A DNA stretch of 5,867 bases from positions 1 to 5,867 of the forward strand of contig USHP01000134.1 in NCBI GenBank assembly GCA_900554625.1, written 5' to 3'. Positions 1-5,226 of this stretch are shown here, piece by piece. Both the position numbers and the translations under genes were made by a program. The stretch's first letter is position 1; every line of letters starts with the position of its first letter. The notes beneath the pieces are model-generated. The model made no database searches, had not been told where the DNA came from, and worked only from the letters and a program-made list of their open reading frames with translations. Origin of the DNA: an uncultured Eubacteriales bacterium (GTDB lineage: Bacteria; Bacillota; Clostridia; Oscillospirales; Oscillospiraceae).

Positions 1-270
1 GCGCAGTTCCGGCTGAAACAGCACCACAAAGGCCAGCAGACCGATGGCCAGCAGCTGGCTGAGCAGCCAGTTGAGGGTATACAGGTGCATAACGTCCGTT
101 GCCCAGGCAACCAGTACCAGCAATACCACGGTACGTGCCAATCGCATAATGTGCGGCGTCCGCAGCAAGGGCAGTAATTTATAGATGATAAATGCAACTA
201 CGATGATATCCAGGTAGTCGCTCCATTGCATACTCAGAATGGTTTGGGTGAATCCCTGTATGGCTTCCAT
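1..270 (-). CDS. cdaA: Diadenylate cyclase CdaA, N-terminal membrane part (partial, runs off left edge)
   Basis: CdaA makes cyclic di-AMP from two ATP at the cytoplasmic membrane; c-di-AMP controls potassium and osmolyte balance and is tied to cell-wall homeostasis. Ninety residues are visible, starting MEAIQGF. Three hydrophobic helices are seen at about residues 19-35 (DIIVVAFIIYKLL), 45-62 (ARTVVLLVLVAWATDV) and 66-84 (LNWLLSQLLAIGLLAFVVLF), followed by FQPELR. This is the family's characteristic three-helix N-terminus and the link into the DAC catalytic domain. The catalytic domain itself (DGA and RHR motifs) lies outside the window, so activity cannot be judged. The ATG at 268-270 is supported by an upstream AAAAGGGG (281-288, minus strand) about 10 nt away. 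In most Firmicutes cdaA is followed by ybbR and glmM; that side is not visible. Identification rests on recognising the helix pattern and the YKLL, LNWLL and FQPELR segments. Confidence 0.9.
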   Translation of the reverse strand, partial: MEAIQGFTQTILSMQWSDYLDIIVVAFIIYKLLPLLRTPHIMRLARTVVLLVLVAWATDVMHLYTLNWLLSQLLAIGLLAFVVLFQPELR

Positions 271-346
271 CACGCATATTCCCCTTTTATGTCAACTCTT
301 CCACAGCGCACAATGCGCTATCGTATATTAGCCTATTATCTGTACC

Positions 347-375
347 ATTATAGCGAATCCCAAGACCAATGGCAA
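347..375 (-). promoter_or_regulatory. Sigma-70-type promoter for cdaA
   Basis: Read on the minus strand, TTGCCA (370-375) is followed after exactly 17 nt by a consensus TATAAT (347-352). The start of transcription would be near position 340, giving a leader of about 70 nt. That leader contains a short perfect hairpin (305-310 with 314-319, AGCGCA/TGCGCT, 3-nt loop) before the ribosome binding site. The promoter lies between the stop of the desulfurase gene and cdaA, so cdaA can be transcribed separately although it lies downstream of that gene in the same direction. No clear terminator separates the two, so read-through is possible. This is a prediction from sequence only. Confidence 0.7.
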
Positions 376-394
376 TAGACATTCTGTAAAAATT

Positions 395-1504
395 TTATTT
401 CCGGAATCCCGGGATTTTGGAAACCGCGCGTATCAGAGCCTCCGTCTGGGCATCGGAAGCATCATATCCGAAGCTGATCCGCACTGTTCCGGTTTCCAGT
501 GTTCCGGCGCTGCGGTGAGCAAAGGGTGCACAGTGCAGACCCGCCCGAACCGCAATTCCCTGTCGGGCCAACATCTGGGCTGCTTCCTCGCAGTCCATCC
601 CCGGCAGGAAGGATACGGTGGATGCCTGATGTTCTCCGGCAAATACCTGCATTCCCGCCCGTTCCAGTCCGGCGATGCAGCGCCGCAGCTGGCGGTGTTC
701 CCGCTGGAAAATGCGCTGGGTGCCCATGCGCTGCACGAAGGCCATTCCCCCTGCCAGTCCTGCATAACCCGGGACATTCAAAGTGCCAGCCTCCAACCGC
801 TCCGGCAGCTCCTCCGGCATGGTCTGCTGAATGGACGCACTGCCGGTGCCGCCAAACAGCAAAGGCTGAGCACTATCCGCACACAGCAGTAGCCCGGTTC
901 CCTGAGGGCCCAGCAGCCCTTTGTGTCCCGGCATGGCAATGAAGCTGGCCCCCAGCTCCGTCAGGCTGACCGGCAGGGTCCCGGCTGACTGGGCAGCATC
1001 CAGAATATACGGAACGCCCCGCATCCGGCATAGCTGCGCCAATTCCCGCACCGGCAAAACATAGCCGAACACATTGGAAACATGGGTAAATACCGCCGCA
1101 TCCGCTCCCTGTTTCAGTGCCCGGTCGAAGGCATCCAGGGTATCCTGCCAGTCAAACAGCTTCTCTCCGGCGACGGTAATCTTCGCCCCCAGGGCGTGAA
1201 GGGGGCGGGTCACCGCATTGTGCTCAAATCCCGAGACAATTACCCTTCCTCCGGGTTTTACCAGGGAACGGATGGCAATGTTCAGCCCGTGGGTGCAGCT
1301 GTTGGTCAAAACCACCTGCTCCGGCTGGCAGTCAAACAGCGCCGCTGCCACTTCCCGGCAGTGGTATACCTGCCGAGAGGCTTCCAATGCCGCGTCATAC
1401 CCGCCCCGCCCGGGATTGGCACAGGTACGCAGCGCCCGGTTGACCGCCCGATACACCGATGGTGGTTTGTGAAAGGAGGTAGCGCCGCTGTCCAGATAGA
1501 TCAT
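395..1504 (-). CDS. PLP-dependent cysteine desulfurase family protein (class V aminotransferase fold)
   Basis: At 369 aa this is a full-length SufS/CsdA-like enzyme expected to take sulfur (or selenium) from cysteine (or selenocysteine) and hold it as a persulfide. Visible features: YLDSGATS near the N-terminus (residues 3-10), CANPGRGG (28-35), the PLP-stacking histidine in SGFEHNA (His95), THVSNVFG (140-147), the cofactor residues in ILDAAQSAG (Asp169, Gln172), the Schiff-base lysine in MPGHKGLLGPQGTG (Lys195), EAGTLNVPG (238-246), and the persulfide-forming cysteine in RAGLHCAP (Cys325). The C-terminus GTVRISFGY is typical. It best resembles the clostridial 'cysteine desulfurase family' related to EGGTPNTPG proteins, with EAGTLNVPG as a variant of that motif. 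The ATG overlaps the stop of the upstream DUF3343 gene (ATGA), with a GGAG 5 nt before it, so the two are translationally coupled. The acceptor is unknown: no SufU, IscU or SelD is visible. Family assignment is firm; physiological role is inferred. Confidence 0.9.
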   Translation of the reverse strand: MIYLDSGATSFHKPPSVYRAVNRALRTCANPGRGGYDAALEASRQVYHCREVAAALFDCQPEQVVLTNSCTHGLNIAIRSLVKPGGRVIVSGFEHNAVTRPLHALGAKITVAGEKLFDWQDTLDAFDRALKQGADAAVFTHVSNVFGYVLPVRELAQLCRMRGVPYILDAAQSAGTLPVSLTELGASFIAMPGHKGLLGPQGTGLLLCADSAQPLLFGGTGSASIQQTMPEELPERLEAGTLNVPGYAGLAGGMAFVQRMGTQRIFQREHRQLRRCIAGLERAGMQVFAGEHQASTVSFLPGMDCEEAAQMLARQGIAVRAGLHCAPFAHRSAGTLETGTVRISFGYDASDAQTEALIRAVSKIPGFRK

Positions 1505-1758
1505 GTCTGCTCCACTTCCTCCATCAGGCCGTCACCCTTCTGCCGGTACGTCCGGCGCATGGGTATTTTTCCCCGCTTCAGCAATTCCTGCACAGCAGTG
1601 ATATCTTTCGTCCAGATCCGCAGCGCATAGCCGCACCCTTGTTCTTCCATCCACCTGGGGGTGCGCTGCAGCGTACAGCGGACGCCATTTCCTCCCAGCA
1701 GCCGCTCTGCTCTTTGGGCGAAGGTGACGGAGCGAAAGGTAATATAATAGTAATTCAT
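1501..1758 (-). CDS. DUF3343 domain protein, putative Se/S carrier-like
   Basis: An 85-aa protein starting MNYYYITFRSVTFAQRAERL. The opening YYITFRSVTFAQRAE, the central R-T-P-R segment (residues 32-35) and a cysteine-glycine motif, GCGYALRI (41-48), match the small DUF3343 family, described in Pfam as putative Se/S carrier-like. Cys42 is the likeliest carrier residue, by analogy with that family. Cys28 is a second cysteine in the first half. The start at 1756-1758 is chosen because a clear GGGAGG (1767-1772, minus strand) lies 8 nt upstream and the family begins directly at this strand. A longer reading from 1857 would begin inside a palindrome and add an unrelated basic segment. The stop overlaps the desulfurase start by 4 nt, suggesting that the desulfurase loads sulfur or selenium onto this small protein. 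I see no convincing promoter in the 82 nt between it and the hairpin element. Its function has not, to my knowledge, been settled biochemically. Confidence 0.82.
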   Translation of the reverse strand: MNYYYITFRSVTFAQRAERLLGGNGVRCTLQRTPRWMEEQGCGYALRIWTKDITAVQELLKRGKIPMRRTYRQKGDGLMEEVEQT

Positions 1759-1841
1759 CGGCAAAACCTCCCGGCACAATCTATGCCGCCATGGGAAAAA
1801 GTGTGCCGATGCGCCTCCCTTCCCCTGTTTTTGCCAAAAGA

Positions 1842-1870
1842 AAACGGATGCAGACAAACTGCATCCGTTT
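1842..1870 (-). terminator. Left boundary hairpin, likely rho-independent terminator on the minus strand
   Basis: A perfect 12-bp stem (AAACGGATGCAG at 1842-1853 with CTGCATCCGTTT at 1859-1870) closes a 5-nt loop. Read on the minus strand the 3' arm runs into TTTTCTTTT, a reasonable U-tract, so it could stop transcripts that read through from ispF and the hairpin element. On the plus strand it is followed by only three T residues. It is the left copy of the duplicated palindrome. It lies upstream of the DUF3343 gene, so unless that gene has a promoter in 1759-1840 the terminator would limit its expression. Confidence 0.55.
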
Positions 1871-1895
1871 CAGCTTATAAAAAAGCCTCGCAGAG

Positions 1896-1916
1896 TTTGC
1901 CGCTCACGGCGGCAAA
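1896..1916. repeat. Inverted repeat inside the hairpin element (8-bp stem)
   Basis: TTTGCCGC (1896-1903) pairs with GCGGCAAA (1909-1916) around a 5-nt loop. On the minus strand it is followed about 10 nt later by a run of six T residues, making a loose terminator-like arrangement, but the gap is larger than in a normal intrinsic terminator. Confidence 0.55.
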
Positions 1917-1929
1917 TCAAGTCCAAACC

Positions 1930-1962
1930 GTTTTCTGCCAGGGCGTGTACCTGGCAGAAAAC
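1930..1962. repeat. Inverted repeat inside the hairpin element (13-bp stem)
   Basis: GTTTTCTGCCAGG (1930-1942) is perfectly complementary to CCTGGCAGAAAAC (1950-1962) around a 7-nt loop. It is one of the two longest stems in the element and would fold stably in RNA from either strand. Confidence 0.65.
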
Positions 1963-1984
1963 TCTTCTCAGGCTGCAAGTGTGG

Positions 1985-2011
1985 AATTTGTCCCCTATCG
2001 GGGGACAAATT
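1985..2011. repeat. Inverted repeat inside the hairpin element (11-bp stem)
   Basis: AATTTGTCCCC (1985-1995) pairs perfectly with GGGGACAAATT (2001-2011) around the 5-nt loop TATCG. No U-tract follows on either strand, so termination is unlikely to be its role. Confidence 0.65.
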
Positions 2012-2036
2012 ATGCGCGCAGCAGACTGCCAAAGTT

Positions 2037-2068
2037 TGTCGAAAAGGCCCGCCAGGGGGTTTTCGACA
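2037..2068. repeat. Inverted repeat inside the hairpin element (9-bp stem)
   Basis: TGTCGAAAA (2037-2045) pairs with TTTTCGACA (2060-2068) around a 14-nt G/C-rich loop in which CCC (2048-2050) could pair further with a downstream GGG. It directly precedes the right boundary palindrome. Confidence 0.6.
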
Positions 2069-2073
2069 GTCTC

Positions 2074-2105
2074 AAAACGGATGCAGACAAGCTGCATCCG
2101 TTTTT
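2074..2105. terminator. Right boundary hairpin, probable terminator just past ispF
   Basis: A perfect 13-bp stem (2074-2086 with 2092-2104, core ACGGATGCAG/CTGCATCCGT) closes a 5-nt loop and begins only a few bases beyond the ispF stop codon. On the minus strand the stem ends in TTTT followed by GAGA, so the U-tract is short and termination of the murD-ispD-ispF transcript may be partial. On the plus strand it is followed by TTTTT, but no plus-strand gene ends here. It is the right copy of the duplicated palindrome. Confidence 0.6.
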
Positions 2106-2107
2106 CC

Positions 2108-2578
2108 TTATTCTTCCAGCAAACAAACCGCATGGCAGGCCATGCCTTCTCCGGTGCCGGTAAAGCCCAGCTTTTCCTCGGTGGTAGCCTTTACATTGAC
2201 CCTTCCCGGTGCAATCTCCAGGCAGCGAGCAATGTTCTTTTCCATCTGCAAAATATGATCTTTCAGCTTGGGACGCTGGGCTATCATGGTCACATCAATG
2301 TTGCTGATCCGGTATCCGGCAGCTTTAACCTTCTGACCCACAATTTCCAGCAGCTTCTGAGAGTCCGCACCCTTGTATTTGGGGTCTGTATCCGGAAAAT
2401 GCCGGCCAATATCCCCCAGTCCTGCTGCTCCCAGAAGGGCATCAGAAACCGCATGGAGCAAAACATCCGCATCACTGTGCCCGTCCAGGCCCTTTTCATA
2501 GTCTATTTTCACACCGCCCAGGATCAGATCCCGTCCTTCCACCAGCCGGTGCACATCGTATCCATGTCCAATTCTCAT
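2108..2578 (-). CDS. ispF: 2-C-methyl-D-erythritol 2,4-cyclodiphosphate synthase
   Basis: IspF converts CDP-methylerythritol 2-phosphate to the cyclic diphosphate, releasing CMP, in the cytoplasmic MEP pathway to isopentenyl diphosphate. The 156-aa length is normal for this homotrimeric enzyme. Seen directly: the N-terminal [12 protein letters not shown] with metal ligands Asp8 and His10, the signature [20 protein letters not shown] with the third metal ligand His42, [12 protein letters not shown], and the C-terminal [16 protein letters not shown] active-site loop. All key residues are present. The start ATG overlaps the ispD stop (ATGA), and GGAGG lies upstream inside ispD, so translation is coupled to ispD, which makes the substrate of the intervening IspE step. 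It is the last gene of the unit and is followed at once by a hairpin. Confidence 0.97.
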   Translation of the reverse strand: MRIGHGYDVHRLVEGRDLILGGVKIDYEKGLDGHSDADVLLHAVSDALLGAAGLGDIGRHFPDTDPKYKGADSQKLLEIVGQKVKAAGYRISNIDVTMIAQRPKLKDHILQMEKNIARCLEIAPGRVNVKATTEEKLGFTGTGEGMACHAVCLLEE

Positions 2579-3297
2579 TTGCTTTCCTCCAGCAGCATCT
2601 GGGCGATCTTCAAGTCCAGAGGTGTGGTCACCTTCAGATTGCGTTCGTCACCCTCCACAATTTTGATCCGCATTCCCATCTGCTCCACAGCGGAGCAGTC
2701 ATCGGTGACCTGCAGCTGCTCCTGCTCTACCTTTTTCAGAGCGCCCCGCAGCAGATCAAAGTCAAAAACCTGTGGCGTCTGCACCGCAAACAGGGTAGAT
2801 CGATCCGGTGTCTGCTCCACCACACCGCCTTTCACCACTTTGATGGTGTCCTTGACGGGAATAGCAGGAGCGGCTGCTCCATAGGTATTGGCTGCCCGGA
2901 TTACCCGGTCAATCATCTGCCAGGAAACCAGGGGTCTGGCGCCGTCGTGGACGGCAACCAGTTGAACCTCTCCGGAAAGGGCATTCAGTCCCAGATGGAC
3001 GGATTCCTGGCGGCTGCTGCCACCGGCCACCACAGCCTTGACCTTATCCATTCCCGAGCAAAGGCTGGTAATGGGCAGAATCAAATCCTCCCGGGTTACC
3101 ACCACGATTTTCTTCACCGCATCGCATTCCTGGAAGGCACGGACCGTCCGGGCAATCATGGGCTCTCCTGCCAGAGGTGCCATCACCTTATCAATGCCCC
3201 CCATCCGAGAAGCACTTCCGGCTGCCACGATCACCACGCCGCAGGATTTCAGCGGCAGCAGCTTTCGGGCTGGGCGGGTAATCTTGGTAATGTCCAT
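2575..3297 (-). CDS. ispD: 2-C-methyl-D-erythritol 4-phosphate cytidylyltransferase
   Basis: IspD joins MEP to CTP to give CDP-methylerythritol, the third step of the MEP pathway. The 240-aa product carries the CTP-binding start [14 protein letters not shown] with Arg31 and Lys37, [10 protein letters not shown] (91-100), VHDGARPLV (117-124), PVKDTIK (147-153), [14 protein letters not shown] with Arg166, VTDDCSAVE (197-205) and [15 protein letters not shown] with Lys222. These match the residues that bind substrates in characterised enzymes. There are about 20 residues before the first beta strand, slightly more than usual, but the ATG has a strong AAAGGAG (3307-3313, minus strand) 9 nt upstream, so I keep it. 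The ribosome site lies inside the end of murD and only 3 nt separate the two genes. ispD and ispF are separate genes here, not the fused form seen in some bacteria. Confidence 0.96.
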   Translation of the reverse strand: MDITKITRPARKLLPLKSCGVVIVAAGSASRMGGIDKVMAPLAGEPMIARTVRAFQECDAVKKIVVVTREDLILPITSLCSGMDKVKAVVAGGSSRQESVHLGLNALSGEVQLVAVHDGARPLVSWQMIDRVIRAANTYGAAAPAIPVKDTIKVVKGGVVEQTPDRSTLFAVQTPQVFDFDLLRGALKKVEQEQLQVTDDCSAVEQMGMRIKIVEGDERNLKVTTPLDLKIAQMLLEESK

Positions 3298-3300
3298 GGC

Positions 3301-4662
3301 TTACAGCTCCTTTACCAGTTTCTTGTAGAAATCGCCCCGAACCATGAAATTTTTGAACTGGTCAAAGGCAGCACTGGCAGGGCTCATCAGCACCACGTCA
3401 CCAGGTTTTGCCGCCTGAGCCGCCGCCCGGACCGCCGGTTCAAAACTGCCGCAGTCCACAATCTCCAATGCGGCAGGGTCGTATTCCGGGCAATTTACCA
3501 CAGCCTGACGGATTTTTTCTCCAGTAGCGCCGCCCAGGAATAGCTTCTTCACATGGGCGCAGATCTCCGGGCCCAGTGCGTCATAGGGAATGTGCTTGTC
3601 GTAACCACCGGCAATGAGGATCACCTTCTCCGGAAAGCTGCGCAGTCCGGCAATGGTGCGGCTGGGAGACGAAGCAATGGAATCGTTATAGAATTTCACA
3701 CCGTCTTTCACCCGCACCAGCTCAATCCGGTGTTCTACGCCGCCAAAATTTCTGGCAACCTGACGGATCACATCGTCTTCCACCAGGCCCTCCACCATGG
3801 CGATGGCAGCCATATAATTTTCCACGTTGTGGACACCGGGAATGAGAATGTCCTCAACCGGAAGCACAGGCTGGCCTTCCCGGTAAATAACGCCCTCTTT
3901 CAGGCACACATGGGCATCCCCCTGCCGGGAGAAAAAGCGGGTAATTCCACTGCCCCGGAAGGAAGCGGTAATTTCATTGTCCCCATTCAGGACCAGCAGG
4001 CCATTGGAATACTGATAGCGGAAGATGTTTTTCTTAGCCTCCACATACTCTTCCATATCCTTGTGAATATCCAGATGGTTGGGAGCCAAATTGGTAATCA
4101 AGGCTCGCTCCGGGCTGCGGGTCATATCCATCAGCTGGAAGGAACTGAGTTCCACTACGGCATAATCTTCCTTCCGCATTTTCCGGACCAAGGGAAGCAG
4201 AGGCGTTCCGATATTGCCGCCCAGCCATACCGTTTTTCCCGCCGCTTTGAGCATTTCCGAAATCAAGGTGGTAGTTGTGGTCTTGCCGTCAGAGCCGGTT
4301 ACCGCAATCAGGTGGCAGGGGCAGACCTCAAAGAAAACTTCCATTTCCGAAGTAATCTGGGCACCCCGGCTGCGCAGGGCAGCAATCGCCGGATTTCCCG
4401 GATGCATACCGGGAGTACGGAAGACCACGTCCGCCTCCACCCCCTCCAGATAATCTTCTCCCACATGGAGCTTACAGCCCATTTGCTCCAGCTGCAAAAC
4501 TTCCCCATCCAGATTCTCCCTGGAGGTTTTGTCGCAGCCAACCACACTGCATCCAAATTCCAGCAGGAGGCGAACCAGGGGACGGTTGCTGACACCTAGG
4601 CCCAAAACTGCGACCTTTTTATTCTTTAGAGATGAAAAATATTGTTCAAAAGCAGAAATCAT
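3301..4662 (-). CDS. murD: UDP-N-acetylmuramoyl-L-alanine--D-glutamate ligase
   Basis: MurD adds D-glutamate to UDP-MurNAc-L-Ala with ATP, a cytoplasmic step of peptidoglycan precursor synthesis. With this start it is 453 aa, a normal length. Domain 1 has VAVLGLGVSN (about 17-26). The central ATPase domain has the P-loop VTGSDGKTTTTT (121-132), GGNIGTPLL (148-156), ELSSFQL (171-177), NHLDIH (195-200) and the AKKNIF segment whose first lysine (210) matches the carbamylated lysine. HNVENYMAA (278-286) follows. The C-terminal domain has GVEHRIE, YNDSIASSP, IAGGYDKH and SPASAAFDQFKNF. I prefer the ATG at 4660-4662, because GAGGG sits 5 nt upstream and the N-terminus then matches the family. An in-frame ATG at 4672-4674 would add four residues (MREI) but has a poorly spaced ribosome site. 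The gene leads the murD-ispD-ispF operon and lies outside the usual dcw cell-division cluster, at least on the sides visible. Confidence 0.95.
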   Translation of the reverse strand: MISAFEQYFSSLKNKKVAVLGLGVSNRPLVRLLLEFGCSVVGCDKTSRENLDGEVLQLEQMGCKLHVGEDYLEGVEADVVFRTPGMHPGNPAIAALRSRGAQITSEMEVFFEVCPCHLIAVTGSDGKTTTTTLISEMLKAAGKTVWLGGNIGTPLLPLVRKMRKEDYAVVELSSFQLMDMTRSPERALITNLAPNHLDIHKDMEEYVEAKKNIFRYQYSNGLLVLNGDNEITASFRGSGITRFFSRQGDAHVCLKEGVIYREGQPVLPVEDILIPGVHNVENYMAAIAMVEGLVEDDVIRQVARNFGGVEHRIELVRVKDGVKFYNDSIASSPSRTIAGLRSFPEKVILIAGGYDKHIPYDALGPEICAHVKKLFLGGATGEKIRQAVVNCPEYDPAALEIVDCGSFEPAVRAAAQAAKPGDVVLMSPASAAFDQFKNFMVRGDFYKKLVKEL

Positions 4663-4708
4663 GATTTCCCTCATTTCCCAAACAATTCAGGCTTTGAAGC
4701 CCTAAAAT

Positions 4709-4737
4709 AGTATATACACTTCGGAAAGATTTTTCAA
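4709..4737 (-). promoter_or_regulatory. Sigma-70-type promoter for the murD-ispD-ispF operon
   Basis: On the minus strand TTGAAA (4732-4737) is followed after exactly 17 nt by TATACT (4709-4714), both close to consensus. Transcription should begin near 4702, leaving a leader of about 40 nt to the preferred murD start. The leader contains a small inverted repeat, GGCTT/AAGCC, too short to call a regulatory structure. The promoter faces away from that of rnpB. Confidence 0.72.
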
Positions 4738-4742
4738 GACAT

Positions 4743-4771
4743 TTGACAATTTGCCCGCTTTGCTGTACAAT
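4743..4771 (+). promoter_or_regulatory. Strong sigma-70-type promoter for rnpB
   Basis: A consensus TTGACA (4743-4748), an ideal 17-nt spacer and TACAAT (4766-4771) place the transcription start at about 4778, one base from the first nucleotide that can pair in the P1 helix of RNase P RNA. The near-perfect match fits an abundant stable RNA, and suggests that little 5' trimming is needed. Confidence 0.85.
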
Positions 4772-4778
4772 ACTTTCG

Positions 4779-5128
4779 CGACCGGATCGGACAGCCGCGG
4801 ATGGAAGCCGAAAGGCTCCAGATGAGGAAAGTCCGGGCTCCACAGGGCAGGGATAACGGGTAATGCCCGCCGGGGGTGACCCCAGGACAAGTGCAACAGA
4901 GAGATACCACCGCAGGGCCTTCCCTGCGGCCAGGGTGAAAAGGTGCGGTAAGAGCGCACCCGGCCCATGGTAACATGGGTTTTACGCTGTAAACTCTATC
5001 CCGGAGCAACGCCGTGGAGGAACGTATGGTTTGCCCGACCGTTCCGAGGAGGCGGCTTGACCCTTTGGGCAACCAAAGGGCTAGATAGATGGCTGTCAAG
5101 ACAGAACCCGGCTTATAGATCCGTGTCG
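4779..5128 (+). ncRNA. rnpB: RNase P RNA (catalytic RNA, A-type-like)
   Basis: This RNA, with the RnpA protein, removes the 5' leader of tRNA precursors. The universal core is readable in order: GAGGAAAGTCCGGGCTCCA (conserved region I, from about 4823), ACAGAGAGATACCACC in region II, GGGTGAAAAGGTGCGGTAAGAGCGCACC in two parts in region III, the TAAACTCTATCCCGGAGCAA segment, and AGATAGATGGCTGTC with ACAGAACCCGGCTTAT (region V) near the 3' end. The ends are set by the P1 helix: CGGATC (4783-4788) pairs with GATCCG (5118-5123), extended by CGAC (4779-4782) with GTCG (5125-5128) across one bulged base. A stem GGAACG/CGTTCC (5019-5024, 5040-5045) encloses a GGT (5028-5030), which matches the L15 loop that binds the tRNA CCA end. 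CCCTTTGG/CCAAAGGG (5061-5080) has a GCAA tetraloop and fits P18. Length of about 350 nt and these parts favour the ancestral A type over the Bacillus B type. Confidence 0.96.
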
Positions 5129-5131
5129 CAC

Positions 5132-5157
5132 ACACCGCCTTCGGGCGGTGTTTTTTT
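5132..5157 (+). terminator. Rho-independent terminator of rnpB
   Basis: ACACCGCC (5132-5139) pairs with GGCGGTGT (5144-5151) across a stable TTCG tetraloop, followed by an unbroken run of T to 5157. It starts four bases after the last pairing nucleotide of P1, so only a short 3' trailer needs trimming. Confidence 0.92.
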
Positions 5158-5176
5158 ATGCCTGACCACGAAACAT

Positions 5177-5206
5177 AAAAAAGCCCCCAGCCAAACGGCT
5201 GGGGGC
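5177..5206 (-). terminator. Rho-independent terminator of tuf
   Basis: Read on the minus strand, GCCCCCAGCC and GGCTGGGGGC (5183-5192 with 5197-5206) form a perfect 10-bp G/C-rich stem with a 4-nt loop, followed by six U residues (5177-5182). It lies 20 nt beyond the tuf stop codon. It faces the rnpB terminator, with about 20 bp between the two U-tracts, so the convergent genes are each closed by their own signal. Confidence 0.92.
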
Positions 5207-5226
5207 AGAAAGCTCACAATTCGAGA

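Larger units (their letters stand above)
1841..2105. repeat. Hairpin-rich non-coding element bounded by two copies of a 30-bp palindrome
   Basis: This 265-bp stretch fills most of the 349-bp gap between ispF and the DUF3343 gene. It contains six separate dyads: 1842-1870, 1896-1916, 1930-1962, 1985-2011, 2037-2068 and 2074-2104. The first and last are nearly the same sequence in the same orientation: 1841-1870 and 2074-2103 match at 29 of 30 positions, differing only at 1858 (a) versus 2091 (g). All stems listed are free of mismatches. Because the end units are palindromic, they act as both direct and inverted terminal repeats. Such an architecture suits a dispersed intergenic repeat or MITE-like element, or a structured RNA transcribed as an ispF 3' extension or a DUF3343 leader. 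I found no transposase, and no target-site duplication could be confirmed. The remaining part of the gap, 1759-1840, holds the DUF3343 ribosome binding site and nothing else I can support. Confidence 0.6.

Noticed and set aside
290..295. TTGACA on the minus strand just before cdaA
   Set aside because: No -10 element lies at a suitable distance; it would fall inside the cdaA start. The TTGCCA/TATAAT pair at 347-375 is a much better promoter.
401..417. Possible terminator from the CCGG and GGGATT repeats at the end of the desulfurase gene
   Set aside because: The arms are very short and lie within the coding sequence. The following T-run does not abut a convincing stem.
1759..1857. N-terminal extension of the DUF3343 protein starting with ATG at 1857
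   Set aside because: The upstream start lies in the left palindrome, lacks a ribosome site and adds a segment unrelated to the family. The ATG at 1758 has GGGAGG 8 nt upstream.
1870..2133. Minus-strand 87-aa open frame across the hairpin element, beginning inside the ispF coding end
   Set aside because: It starts within ispF in another frame, has no ribosome binding site, and its sequence is dictated by perfect palindromes. It is most likely a false ORF of the repeat.
1979..2884. Long plus-strand open frame opposite ispF and ispD
   Set aside because: It is antisense to two clear enzymes with all motifs intact, shows no recognisable domain and has no upstream signal.
3553..4599. Long plus-strand open frame opposite murD
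   Set aside because: It mirrors murD codons in a high-GC region, and its composition is rich in His, Gln and Asn as expected of an antisense shadow.
4655..4668. 14-bp perfect palindrome GAAATCATGATTTC over the murD start codon
   Set aside because: It could be an operator or occlude the start, but it is short, A/T-rich and has no loop. Chance is the simpler explanation.
4702..5135. Minus-strand open frames across the rnpB region
   Set aside because: The region is a structural RNA gene with conserved core sequences and its own promoter and terminator.
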